Below, piece by piece: positions 15,101 to 21,419 of a DNA stretch of 21,419 nucleotides. The DNA is from Bacteroidales bacterium (GTDB taxonomy: Bacteria > Bacteroidota > Bacteroidia > Bacteroidales > UBA1715). The stretch lies in the NCBI GenBank assembly GCA_017618935.1, contig JAFZTG010000201.1, positions 1 to 21,419 on the forward strand, read 5' to 3'. The position numbers were made by a program, and so were the translations under genes. Numbering within the stretch: position 1 is the first letter of the stretch; every line of letters starts with the position of its first letter. The notes beneath the pieces were generated by a model. It searched no databases and was not told where the DNA came from. It was given only the letters and a program-made list of their open reading frames with translations.

Positions 15101-18100
15101 CCGAAAAACTGGCGAATTTCGAGGGTGACGGTAGTTTGGAAAATCCTTTTCTTATACCTGATTTGCAGCACTTGGAAGATTTTCGCGAAATTGTGAAAGC
15201 TGGCTATCGCAGAGCGTGTGGAAAATTAACCGCCGATATTGTGATTAATGAATCGGTGGTGGACGAAAATGGTGAATTACGGAGCGATTATCGTAGTGCA
15301 CAACTTAAAACGTGGATTCCAATAGATGACTATCAAGGTTGTTTCGATGGCAACAATCATACAATAAAAGGGTTGTTCTGTATGGATGTTGAAGGAGAAA
15401 AGGGTCTGTTTGCTGATATACAAAGTGCGGAAATAAAGAACCTAACACTTGCTGATGGATATATAAAAACGAGCAATTATGCAGGTGGCATTTGTACGAA
15501 AGCTATTAATTCTCGTATTTTCAATTGTCATAACTCTTGCTCTATTATAACAGATGGTGGAATGCCTTATTCTGGTGGTATGTGTGGTAATTCTGAAAAT
15601 AGTGTGATAGAGAAATGTTCTAATACTGCTTCTGTGATAAATACACGGATAAATGAATGGGTTTATTGGGTTGGCGGTATTGTTGGTTCGTTGGATAAAG
15701 GAAGTGTTGTACGGGAATGTTATAATACGGGCGAAATTGTTGGTTCGTATGGTTGTGGTGGTATTGCTGGAATGTCGCAAAGTGGAAACAATCTTATTGA
15801 ACGGTGCTACAACACAGGATTGATTCGAGGTAACGGATATTCAAATGATTTTATCGGTGGTATTGTAGGTTCAATGAACAATAAAGACATAGTACGAAAC
15901 TGTTATAACACAGGTAACATTATGGGTGTTCGCGTCGGCGGTATAGTTGCACATGCTTCAGGAACGGTGGAATATTGCTATAATGCAGGAACTATAAACG
16001 GTACTACCAAAGGTGCTATTGCAGGATGGAAAGATGACGGTAGTAGTGTCACACGTAACTATTATGATAAGACTGTATGTGGCGATGCTGGTGGTGTCAA
16101 TGGTGTTGAGCTGTCGAACCAAGCGTACGGTCACACAACTACGGAAATGTGTAACAGTACGTTGTCAACGGCACTTAATTCGTATTATGACGCTTCAATA
16201 TGGCAAGCAGGAACTACGGCGAATGCGTCAACCGAGGTGATTACCGACGATAACGTGTTCGGTTACAAGATTATAGGTACCTATCCTTCACTCAAGGGCG
16301 TGGGAGAACCGCAATATGCAAAAACACTGTGGGTAAACATTGGCACGGAGGAAAGTCCTCAATGGATTTCCGATTTCATTCCTATCTATACTATTGCACA
16401 GTTAAAGGCGATAAGCGACAATCTTGATGCAACCTACGTGCTTATGAATAATGTATCGGAAGGTGCAAATATTAAAAATGGAGAACTGGTTCCAAGTCCT
16501 ACCATCTCGTGGACGCCGATAAACCATTTCACAGGCAAGTTCTATGGCTTGGGACACACTATATCTGGCTTATATACGGAATCCTCTGATGAATATGTAG
16601 GCTTGTTTAGCGTAACCGAAGGAGCAATGATTAAAGGTGTGAAAATCGCCAATAGTAGTTTTAAAACAACGAATAACAACGGAGTAGCAGGCGGTATTGC
16701 CGGAGAAGCCGGAGCCAGTTACATAAATGGTGTTTTATCTTATTCAAAGATAATTGACTGCGACAATGTAAGTTGCACGGTCGAGGCGAAGTATGAAGCA
16801 GGAGGAATTGTAGGTGTGGCAGGTTTGGGTTGTAGTTATATCGAATATTGTAGAAATTATGGTACGGTAATTTCCAACTTTGCGGGACAAACGAACTATG
16901 CAGGTGGTATTTGTGGAGCGGCATGGGCTACAATTAGATATTGTTACAATGAAGGTACTGTTTCAGGCGTTGGCGCGAATGTTGGTGGTATTGGCGGTGG
17001 TCCAATGGCAGTGAGAAACTGTTATAATGTTGGTACGCTATCTGGTGGTAATGTGGGAGGTATTGCCGGTTCTGATGGATTGGGTACCGATGTATATAAT
17101 TCATATAGCGCAGGACAACTTTCTGCTTCGGGTTCCGTAGGGAGTATCATTGGTATGGTAGGTTTGGGAGCATATTCCACAAACTCTTATTACGACGTGC
17201 AAGTTTCTCCGTTTGACGGTATCTCTGGCTCAATGGACAGAGAAGGAAAAGTTGAATCAAAAACAACCGATGAACTTTGTTTGGAATTGCAATCGGGTTT
17301 GTCTTCCGACGATTGGGCAATAAAAGAACCTGTAATTAAAGATGGTAAGAAATATCTTTATTATCCGTATCTAAAACATTTCGGCGAGAAATCGGCAAAA
17401 GTCGGCACATATCGCCAAATTTGTAATGTGGTTCTGAACCAAAACGGTGGAACTTGTACTCCGCTTACGCAATACATAGAACGTGAAGGTGCAACCTTGC
17501 CAGCGACGGCTTCGCGTACTGGCTATACCTTTGGCGGTTGGTACACCAATGCAAGCTGTACAAGCGAGCGTGCATACGAAATTCCTGTTACTGCCACTGG
17601 CGAACAAACGTTCTATGCAAAATGGACGGCAAATTCGTATTCTATTACGTTGAATACCAACGGTGGCGTAATCAATAGTGGAAATGTCACAACTTATACT
17701 TATGGTAATAGCGTTATGCTTCCAACTGATATTTCCAAAACTGGTTATACGTTCGGTGGGTGGTACACCAATTCGTCTTTCTCAGGTTCATCTGTTCAGT
17801 CGATTTCATCAACAGATACTGGCAATAAAACTTATTATGCAAGATGGACTGTAAATACCTATGCAGTAACGTTTGTAACCAATAATGGTACAATCAATGC
17901 TGGCAACATAACCCAATATAAGTACGGTGATGGAGCGACCTTGCCAACCAATGTAACTAAAACAGGTAACAGCTTTGCAGGTTGGTACACCAACGACTCA
18001 TACGCAGGAGAACGTATAACTTCAATTCTAACTACAGCAACAGGTGACAAGACGTTCTACGCCAAATGGGATGTGAACTCATACAATGTCACGTTTGACA

Positions 18101-21100
18101 CTAAAGGTGGTACAATCAACAACGGCAATGTAACTTCTTATACTTACGGTGTTGGAGCAACCCTACCAACCGATGTTACAAAAATTGGATGTTCTTTTGC
18201 TGGCTGGTATGACAATTCCGGATATACAGGTTCCGTACAAACTTCAATTCCTGTAAATTCGTTAAATGATAAAAAATTCTGGGCAAAATGGGATACCATT
18301 AACTATACTATTACCTACAATGCCAATGAAGGTGAATTTGCCGTAGCTCCAGTTAACAGTTACAGATATGGCGACGAGGTAGTGTTGGCAACCCCGACCC
18401 GCGCAGGTCACACATTTGCTGGCTGGTACAACAATTCGAACCTTGTTGGCACCGAGTTCTCGGAAATCGAGTCAACCGAATTTGGTAACAAGGAATTTTG
18501 GGCAAAATGGGAGGTAAACTCATACGATGTCACGCTAGATGTGGACGGTGGCGATATCAACAGCGGAAACGTTGCCTCATATACATATAACGTATTGACA
18601 ATTCTTCCCCAGGACGTGACCAAGGTCGGTCATACGTTTGAGGGCTGGTTCGATTCTGAGAATCAAAAAGTCACTCAGATAAGCAAGGGAACCATCGGCG
18701 ATGTGACGTTCACGGCGCATTGGACTGCAAAGACCTACAGCGTGACTTTGCAGACGAACAACGGAACGATCAACGCTGGCAACGTGACAAGTTACACGTT
18801 CGGAACTGCAGTAACATTGCCGACAAAAGAACAAATCATCAAGACGGGCTACGAGTTCCTCGGCTGGTACGACAACTCAAGTTACGACGGCGGAGAAGTA
18901 AATGAAATTGCCGACAATGAAATAGGAAACAAGAACTTCTGGGCGAGATGGACAGCGGCGTCTTACGAGGTGACATTGGATGCTGCCGGCGGAACAATCA
19001 ACTCGAATGCGATAGAGCGTTACACCGATGGTGTGGGAGCAGTTCTTCCAACCGATGTGACAAAAATCGGCTACATGTTCAAGGGCTGGAAAGATGAAGA
19101 TGACGAGGACGCGTTGGAAATCACTACGGCCGACTACGGAGACAAGACGTTCACGGCCCAATGGGAAGAGGCAAATTATAGCATTACGTATGACGCCAAG
19201 GGCGGTTCAATCAACGAGGAATATGTCTCAACGTATAACTATAACGTAGGTGAAATCACCTTGCCGACCGACGTTACGAAAGAAGGAAACGAATTTGGCG
19301 GCTGGTACGACAATCCGAACTTCACAGGAGAAAGAGTCACGGTAATACCACAGACCTCATACGGCGACAAGACGTTCTACGCAAAATGGAATGCAAATAC
19401 CTACGATGTAACATTTGAAACAAAAGGCGGAACAATCAATTCTGGAGCATTTGACAAATACACCTACGGCGAGGTGGCAAGCCTTCCGACGAATGTGACT
19501 AAGGACGGCTACACGTTCACGGGCTGGTATATCGACGAGGATTGTGAGGGCGATGTAATAAGCATCATATCGTCAACATCGACGGGCGACAAGACGTTCT
19601 ATGCAGGTTGGTCAAACACTGCATACGCAGTTACGCTTTACACGAACGACGGAATCATCTCGTCGGGCAATGTGACGGCATACACGTTCGGCTCCGAGGT
19701 ACAACTTCCGACCAAGGAACAAATCAGCAAGACGGGTTACACGTTCGGCGGCTGGTACGACAATGCGTCTTGTACGGGCGATTCAGTCTTGTCCGTATCA
19801 TCGACTGCAACAGGCGACAAACAGTTCTGGGCAAAATGGAAGGTACAATCATATCTTATTACGTTTGAAACCGACGGTGGAACGGTCAACAGCGGAAATG
19901 TGAAGAATTACATCTATGGAACTACGGTGGTTCTTCCAAGCGATGTGACGAAGACCGGCTATACGTTTGAGGGTTGGTACGATAACGAGTCATGTTCAGG
20001 TTCAGCCGTTCTGTCTGTATCTTCAAATGATTTGGGCGACAAGACATTCTACGCAAAATGGCTTGTAAATTCGTATGACATTACTTTCGTAACCAACGAA
20101 GGTACGATAAACGTAGGAGAATTGAGTTCCTATACTTATGGCGTGGGAGCAACCTTGCCGACGGATGTTACCAAGACGGGTTACACGTTCGACGGCTGGT
20201 TTACAAACACGTCGTATATCGGTTCGTCAGTTTCGTCAGTTCTTCCGACGGAGACAGGCAACAAGACATTCTACGCAAAATGGTCTGTAAAATCATATGC
20301 TGTAACATTGAACGCTAACGGCGGAACAATCACCAACGGCGAAATCGATTCCTACACTTACGGCGTGGGTGCAACTCTGCCAATTGCAAAGAATGTGGTA
20401 AAGACAGGTTACACGTTTAACGGCTGGTACGACAATGACGAGTTTGCAGGTGAATCGGTGACGGCAATCGCAAACAATGCCGTAGGCGAGAAGGCATTCT
20501 ATGCAAAATGGATAATCAACACGTATGACGTGACATTGAACGCCAACGGCGGTACAATCAACGCGGGCGAGATTTCAAAGTATGAGTTCGGCACGGGAGC
20601 GACGCTTCCAAATGCAGTAACTAAAGAAGGTTACACGTTCATTGGATGGTATGATAACGCAAATCTGACTGGAGAAGCGTTCACGGCAATTGCAAACAAC
20701 GTGACAGGTGACAAGACCTTCTACGCCCGTTATACCGTAAATACATATACCGTAAATCTTGTTACTAACGGCGGTACAATCAACAACGGCAACGTGACAA
20801 ATTACACTTACGGCGTTGGCGCGACCTTGCCGGCCGACGTTACCAAGACGGGCTATGCATTCAAGGGCTGGTACGACAACGACGAGTTTGCAGGCGAAGC
20901 AATAACGACGGTAGCGAACAATGAAACGGGCGACAAGACGTTCTTCGCCAAGTTTACCGTAAACACATATAATGTAATCCTGGTAACCAACGAGGGCGTA
21001 ATCAACGCAGGAAACGTTGAATCATACGAGTTCGGGAAAGGCGCGACCCTGCCAACGGATGTAACCAAGGAAGGGTACTCGTTCGACGGCTGGTACAGCA

Positions 21101-21419
21101 ATTCAAGCTACATAGGCGGCTCGGTATCGTCAATCGCGGGCAACGACATGGGCGACAAGCAGTTCTGGGCTAAGTGGACGATAAAAGAATACGAGGTTAC
21201 AGCGACAGCCGAAAACGGAACTGTTGAAGGAACGAGAAGTTATGAATACAAATCTACGGCAATTTTGAAGGCAATCGCCAATGATGGTTACGAGTTCGTC
21301 GGCTGGAACGACAACACTCTGACAGACGCAAGAATCCAGTTCGTTGTGACGAAGGACACGACACTTACGGCAAACTTTAAGGAAAAAGAGAAAGTACAGA
21401 TAGCAGGCACGCTTGAAAT
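12106..21419 (+). CDS. Giant secreted GLUG / InlB B-repeat protein (3' partial)
   Basis: From the ATG at 12106 the frame stays open to the window end: 3,104 codons, no stop, end not seen. A signal peptide ends NASA|Q (residues 1-24). Three GLUG-type beta-solenoid modules follow: about residues 46-970, 1006-1400 and 1426-1762. Each starts with a cap such as ITSSADLKGFANLVNGG. The second and third end in a cap with the pattern YYD...T-T-E/D; the first ends in a shorter version, NSYYLADVAAD. Residues 1766-3025 are 17 tandem InlB B-type repeats, then one divergent repeat (3026 to about 3098). No enzyme domain is visible. GLUG solenoids and InlB-type repeats are typical of large adhesins, so a surface or secreted adhesion role is inferred. 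Without the C-terminus I cannot say whether it has a type IX sorting domain, another anchor, or more repeats. It is divergent from the flavoprotein operon. Confidence 0.88.
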   Translation, partial: MNTSIKKIISCVAAIACLCVNASAQTKITSSNYSNFGILDEDYSQYIGYYAITSSADLKGFANLVNGGSNTINGVVTTNINVAVADFTPIGTSTYPFRGTFERYSGTIQISASSETNTTSRSYQGLFGYNSGTIKSVQLALDKVTIYGTQYVGGIAGYNTGTITGCSVKLKNNSTGGIKGTSTTTYAGGIAGYNTGTIGDATKCTNNVSVIGVSVVGGIAGYNSGTVWGQNNGDVTGTGSSYVGGIVANNVGTVKSSTNNGNVTGAGYYVGGICGENNGASTVIDGCTNNGTIVGSSYKVGGICGQNYRGTIKTSAKNTGPVKGSYYVGGVCGYNSGSLTRGTSAADILIEATAANSYVGGICGYNYGKMVAATRQSSNSNVKGVTYVGGVVGYNASDTVELFSAANTDATVTSTASSGYSYCGGVAGYNAGTLTTVYNAATVTGAANCVGGIAGYNSENGVIASSITNYANVTGSQYVGGICGNNLGKIYDGTVRYYSSSYPLPVITATATGKAYVGGISGNNSGTIRLSNPSATISGSMVVGGIVGQNSGTISKCYDSDYGNCTITATTSSDTARCGGVCGVNQSTGTIDTCSCGGTVTGNRYVGGVCGDNAGTIRSGSFGSTITSSSGYAGGVCGNNSGTLTNCVSGSGSRTLGGTRSGGICGNNTGTISYCVFGEQPYGYYYQDPSSFGLSFNGQYSGGICGYNEGSLIGCHMGSTTVTSTTNYCGGICGYNTNIVSECTVAYSNISATQYVGGISGYNTGTISNGATTFGAITASGSSSVYAGGIAGRNYGGTVSYCYSTVSVTQTGSSSSSYIGGLVGSNSTGSKIEYSYSQGDVTAKGNYCGGLTGYNGAQITNTYAYGAVKSVGYYVGGLIGQQYSGTITNSYYLADVAADGNNTVQNGCGASSKGSTVADPSGVNKKSFYSFGSGEVCYLLNGSVNGGSPWGQNIALNVGGTPDKAPILETTNLLVYKITGTNISLYSNDANYEIPSGIAEKLANFEGDGSLENPFLIPDLQHLEDFREIVKAGYRRACGKLTADIVINESVVDENGELRSDYRSAQLKTWIPIDDYQGCFDGNNHTIKGLFCMDVEGEKGLFADIQSAEIKNLTLADGYIKTSNYAGGICTKAINSRIFNCHNSCSIITDGGMPYSGGMCGNSENSVIEKCSNTASVINTRINEWVYWVGGIVGSLDKGSVVRECYNTGEIVGSYGCGGIAGMSQSGNNLIERCYNTGLIRGNGYSNDFIGGIVGSMNNKDIVRNCYNTGNIMGVRVGGIVAHASGTVEYCYNAGTINGTTKGAIAGWKDDGSSVTRNYYDKTVCGDAGGVNGVELSNQAYGHTTTEMCNSTLSTALNSYYDASIWQAGTTANASTEVITDDNVFGYKIIGTYPSLKGVGEPQYAKTLWVNIGTEESPQWISDFIPIYTIAQLKAISDNLDATYVLMNNVSEGANIKNGELVPSPTISWTPINHFTGKFYGLGHTISGLYTESSDEYVGLFSVTEGAMIKGVKIANSSFKTTNNNGVAGGIAGEAGASYINGVLSYSKIIDCDNVSCTVEAKYEAGGIVGVAGLGCSYIEYCRNYGTVISNFAGQTNYAGGICGAAWATIRYCYNEGTVSGVGANVGGIGGGPMAVRNCYNVGTLSGGNVGGIAGSDGLGTDVYNSYSAGQLSASGSVGSIIGMVGLGAYSTNSYYDVQVSPFDGISGSMDREGKVESKTTDELCLELQSGLSSDDWAIKEPVIKDGKKYLYYPYLKHFGEKSAKVGTYRQICNVVLNQNGGTCTPLTQYIEREGATLPATASRTGYTFGGWYTNASCTSERAYEIPVTATGEQTFYAKWTANSYSITLNTNGGVINSGNVTTYTYGNSVMLPTDISKTGYTFGGWYTNSSFSGSSVQSISSTDTGNKTYYARWTVNTYAVTFVTNNGTINAGNITQYKYGDGATLPTNVTKTGNSFAGWYTNDSYAGERITSILTTATGDKTFYAKWDVNSYNVTFDTKGGTINNGNVTSYTYGVGATLPTDVTKIGCSFAGWYDNSGYTGSVQTSIPVNSLNDKKFWAKWDTINYTITYNANEGEFAVAPVNSYRYGDEVVLATPTRAGHTFAGWYNNSNLVGTEFSEIESTEFGNKEFWAKWEVNSYDVTLDVDGGDINSGNVASYTYNVLTILPQDVTKVGHTFEGWFDSENQKVTQISKGTIGDVTFTAHWTAKTYSVTLQTNNGTINAGNVTSYTFGTAVTLPTKEQIIKTGYEFLGWYDNSSYDGGEVNEIADNEIGNKNFWARWTAASYEVTLDAAGGTINSNAIERYTDGVGAVLPTDVTKIGYMFKGWKDEDDEDALEITTADYGDKTFTAQWEEANYSITYDAKGGSINEEYVSTYNYNVGEITLPTDVTKEGNEFGGWYDNPNFTGERVTVIPQTSYGDKTFYAKWNANTYDVTFETKGGTINSGAFDKYTYGEVASLPTNVTKDGYTFTGWYIDEDCEGDVISIISSTSTGDKTFYAGWSNTAYAVTLYTNDGIISSGNVTAYTFGSEVQLPTKEQISKTGYTFGGWYDNASCTGDSVLSVSSTATGDKQFWAKWKVQSYLITFETDGGTVNSGNVKNYIYGTTVVLPSDVTKTGYTFEGWYDNESCSGSAVLSVSSNDLGDKTFYAKWLVNSYDITFVTNEGTINVGELSSYTYGVGATLPTDVTKTGYTFDGWFTNTSYIGSSVSSVLPTETGNKTFYAKWSVKSYAVTLNANGGTITNGEIDSYTYGVGATLPIAKNVVKTGYTFNGWYDNDEFAGESVTAIANNAVGEKAFYAKWIINTYDVTLNANGGTINAGEISKYEFGTGATLPNAVTKEGYTFIGWYDNANLTGEAFTAIANNVTGDKTFYARYTVNTYTVNLVTNGGTINNGNVTNYTYGVGATLPADVTKTGYAFKGWYDNDEFAGEAITTVANNETGDKTFFAKFTVNTYNVILVTNEGVINAGNVESYEFGKGATLPTDVTKEGYSFDGWYSNSSYIGGSVSSIAGNDMGDKQFWAKWTIKEYEVTATAENGTVEGTRSYEYKSTAILKAIANDGYEFVGWNDNTLTDARIQFVVTKDTTLTANFKEKEKVQIAGTLE
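12541..14796 (+). repeat. GLUG solenoid module 1, about 25 coils
   Basis: Within the giant protein, residues about 146-898 repeat a coil centred on Y-V-G-G-I-C/A-G-Y-N-x-G-T-I. I count 25 by eye, for example QYVGGIAGYNTGTITG, YYVGGICGENNG, RYVGGVCGDNAGTIRSG and NYCGGICGYNTNIV. Spacing is irregular (about 22-45 residues), as expected for a beta-solenoid with loops of different length. The repeat exists at protein level; the DNA copies are diverged. Confidence 0.85.
15478..16020 (+). repeat. GLUG solenoid module 2, about 6-7 coils
   Basis: Coils include NYAGGICTKAINS, PYSGGMCGNSEN, YWVGGIVGSLDKGSV, GCGGIAGMSQSG, DFIGGIVGSMNNKDI and RVGGIVAHASGTVEYC. They often end in C-Y-N-T/A-G (ECYNTGEI, RCYNTGLI, NCYNTGNI, YCYNAGTI), a GLUG hallmark. 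The module is introduced by GDGSLENPFLIPDLQHLEDF (residues 1007-1026) and closed by NYYDKTVCGDAGG...TTTEMC. Confidence 0.85.
16675..17130 (+). repeat. GLUG solenoid module 3, about 5-6 coils
   Basis: Coils include GVAGGIAGEAGAS, YEAGGIVGVAGLGCSYIEYC, NYAGGICGAAWATIRYC, ANVGGIGGGPMAVRNC and GNVGGIAGSDGLG. The entry cap is IYTIAQLKAISDNL...WTPINHFTGKF and the exit cap is NSYYDVQVSPFDG...KTTDELC. The module connects to the InlB-type array through a short YLKHFGEKSAKVG segment. Confidence 0.82.
17401..21180 (+). repeat. 17 tandem InlB B-type (Flg_new) repeats
   Basis: Units of 71-76 residues (mostly 74, about 222 bases) repeat head to tail. The pattern is Y-x-V-T-L-x-T-N-G-G-T-I-N-x-G-N-V...Y-T-Y-G...L-P-T-D-V-T-K-T-G-Y-T-F-x-G-W-Y-D-N...G-D-K-T-F-Y-A-K-W. 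Unit ends at the K-W-x are at 17628, 17850, 18072, 18294, 18513, 18726, 18954, 19170, 19392, 19614, 19842, 20064, 20286, 20514, 20736, 20958 and 21180. This matches the Listeria-Bacteroides repeat family (PF09479 as recalled), a beta-grasp-like stalk module of surface proteins. Confidence 0.92.
21181..21398 (+). repeat. Divergent terminal InlB-like repeat
   Basis: Residues 3026-3098 read EYEVTATAENGTVEGTRSYEYKS...NDGYEFVGWNDN...TLTANFKEK. This follows the V-T...NG-x-V...Y...GY-x-F-x-GW...A-x-F pattern of the divergent InlB B-type repeats often found at the end of such arrays. It lacks the G-D-K-T-F-Y-A-K-W ending. A change of domain at QIAGTLE, just before the window end, suggests a new module starts there. 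Confidence 0.7.

Noticed and set aside
17401..21180. Regular spacing of about 222 bases as a possible CRISPR or satellite array
   Set aside because: The period equals one protein repeat of 74 residues, the frame is intact throughout and conservation follows codons. Units are far too long and diverged for CRISPR.

Overview
The window looks like chromosomal DNA from an AT-rich Bacteroidetes, most likely a Bacteroidales relative. The ribosomal proteins and EF-Ts read as the Bacteroidales forms: L13 begins MDTLSYKT, S9 begins [11 protein letters not shown], and EF-Ts is the long 330-residue type. Genes lack clear Shine-Dalgarno sequences. Two promoters match the Bacteroidetes -33 TTTG / -7 TAnnTTTG pattern. 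No phage, insertion sequence or CRISPR array was seen.

Layout. Positions 1-2377 (+) hold the tail of an unidentified gene, purD, and a polytopic membrane protein, packed end to end. A tRNA-Lys(CUU) on the minus strand (2529-2601) has its own promoter and terminator and lies back to back with the promoter of the translation operon rplM-rpsI-rpsB-tsf (2787-5550), which ends in a strong hairpin terminator. pyrH follows (5638-6348). A secreted lipoprotein with a C-terminal FISUMP-type domain (6357-7634) follows it directly; frr often sits in that place. radC (7708-8391) is next and overlaps, tail to tail, a minus-strand operon (11770 back to 8361). That operon encodes a geranylgeranyl-reductase-family flavoprotein, a secreted DUF1573 protein and an eight-bladed PQQ-type beta-propeller lipoprotein.

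The last 9.3 kb (12106-21419) is one uninterrupted reading frame that runs off the window: 3,104 codons with no stop, checked codon by codon. It encodes a secreted giant protein. After a signal peptide come three tandem GLUG-type beta-solenoid modules, each with its own entry cap and exit cap. They are followed by 17 tandem InlB B-type (Listeria-Bacteroides, Flg_new) repeats of about 74 residues and one divergent final repeat. Its upstream gap carries two different palindromic, dispersed-type repeat elements. The gene is the most unusual part of the window and is probably a cell-surface or secreted adhesin. Its C-terminus, and so its export and anchoring route, lies outside the window.

The left half is core housekeeping: purine synthesis, translation, pyrimidine nucleotide supply. 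The right half is dominated by envelope and secreted proteins of unknown detailed role. No defence or mobile system was recognised.
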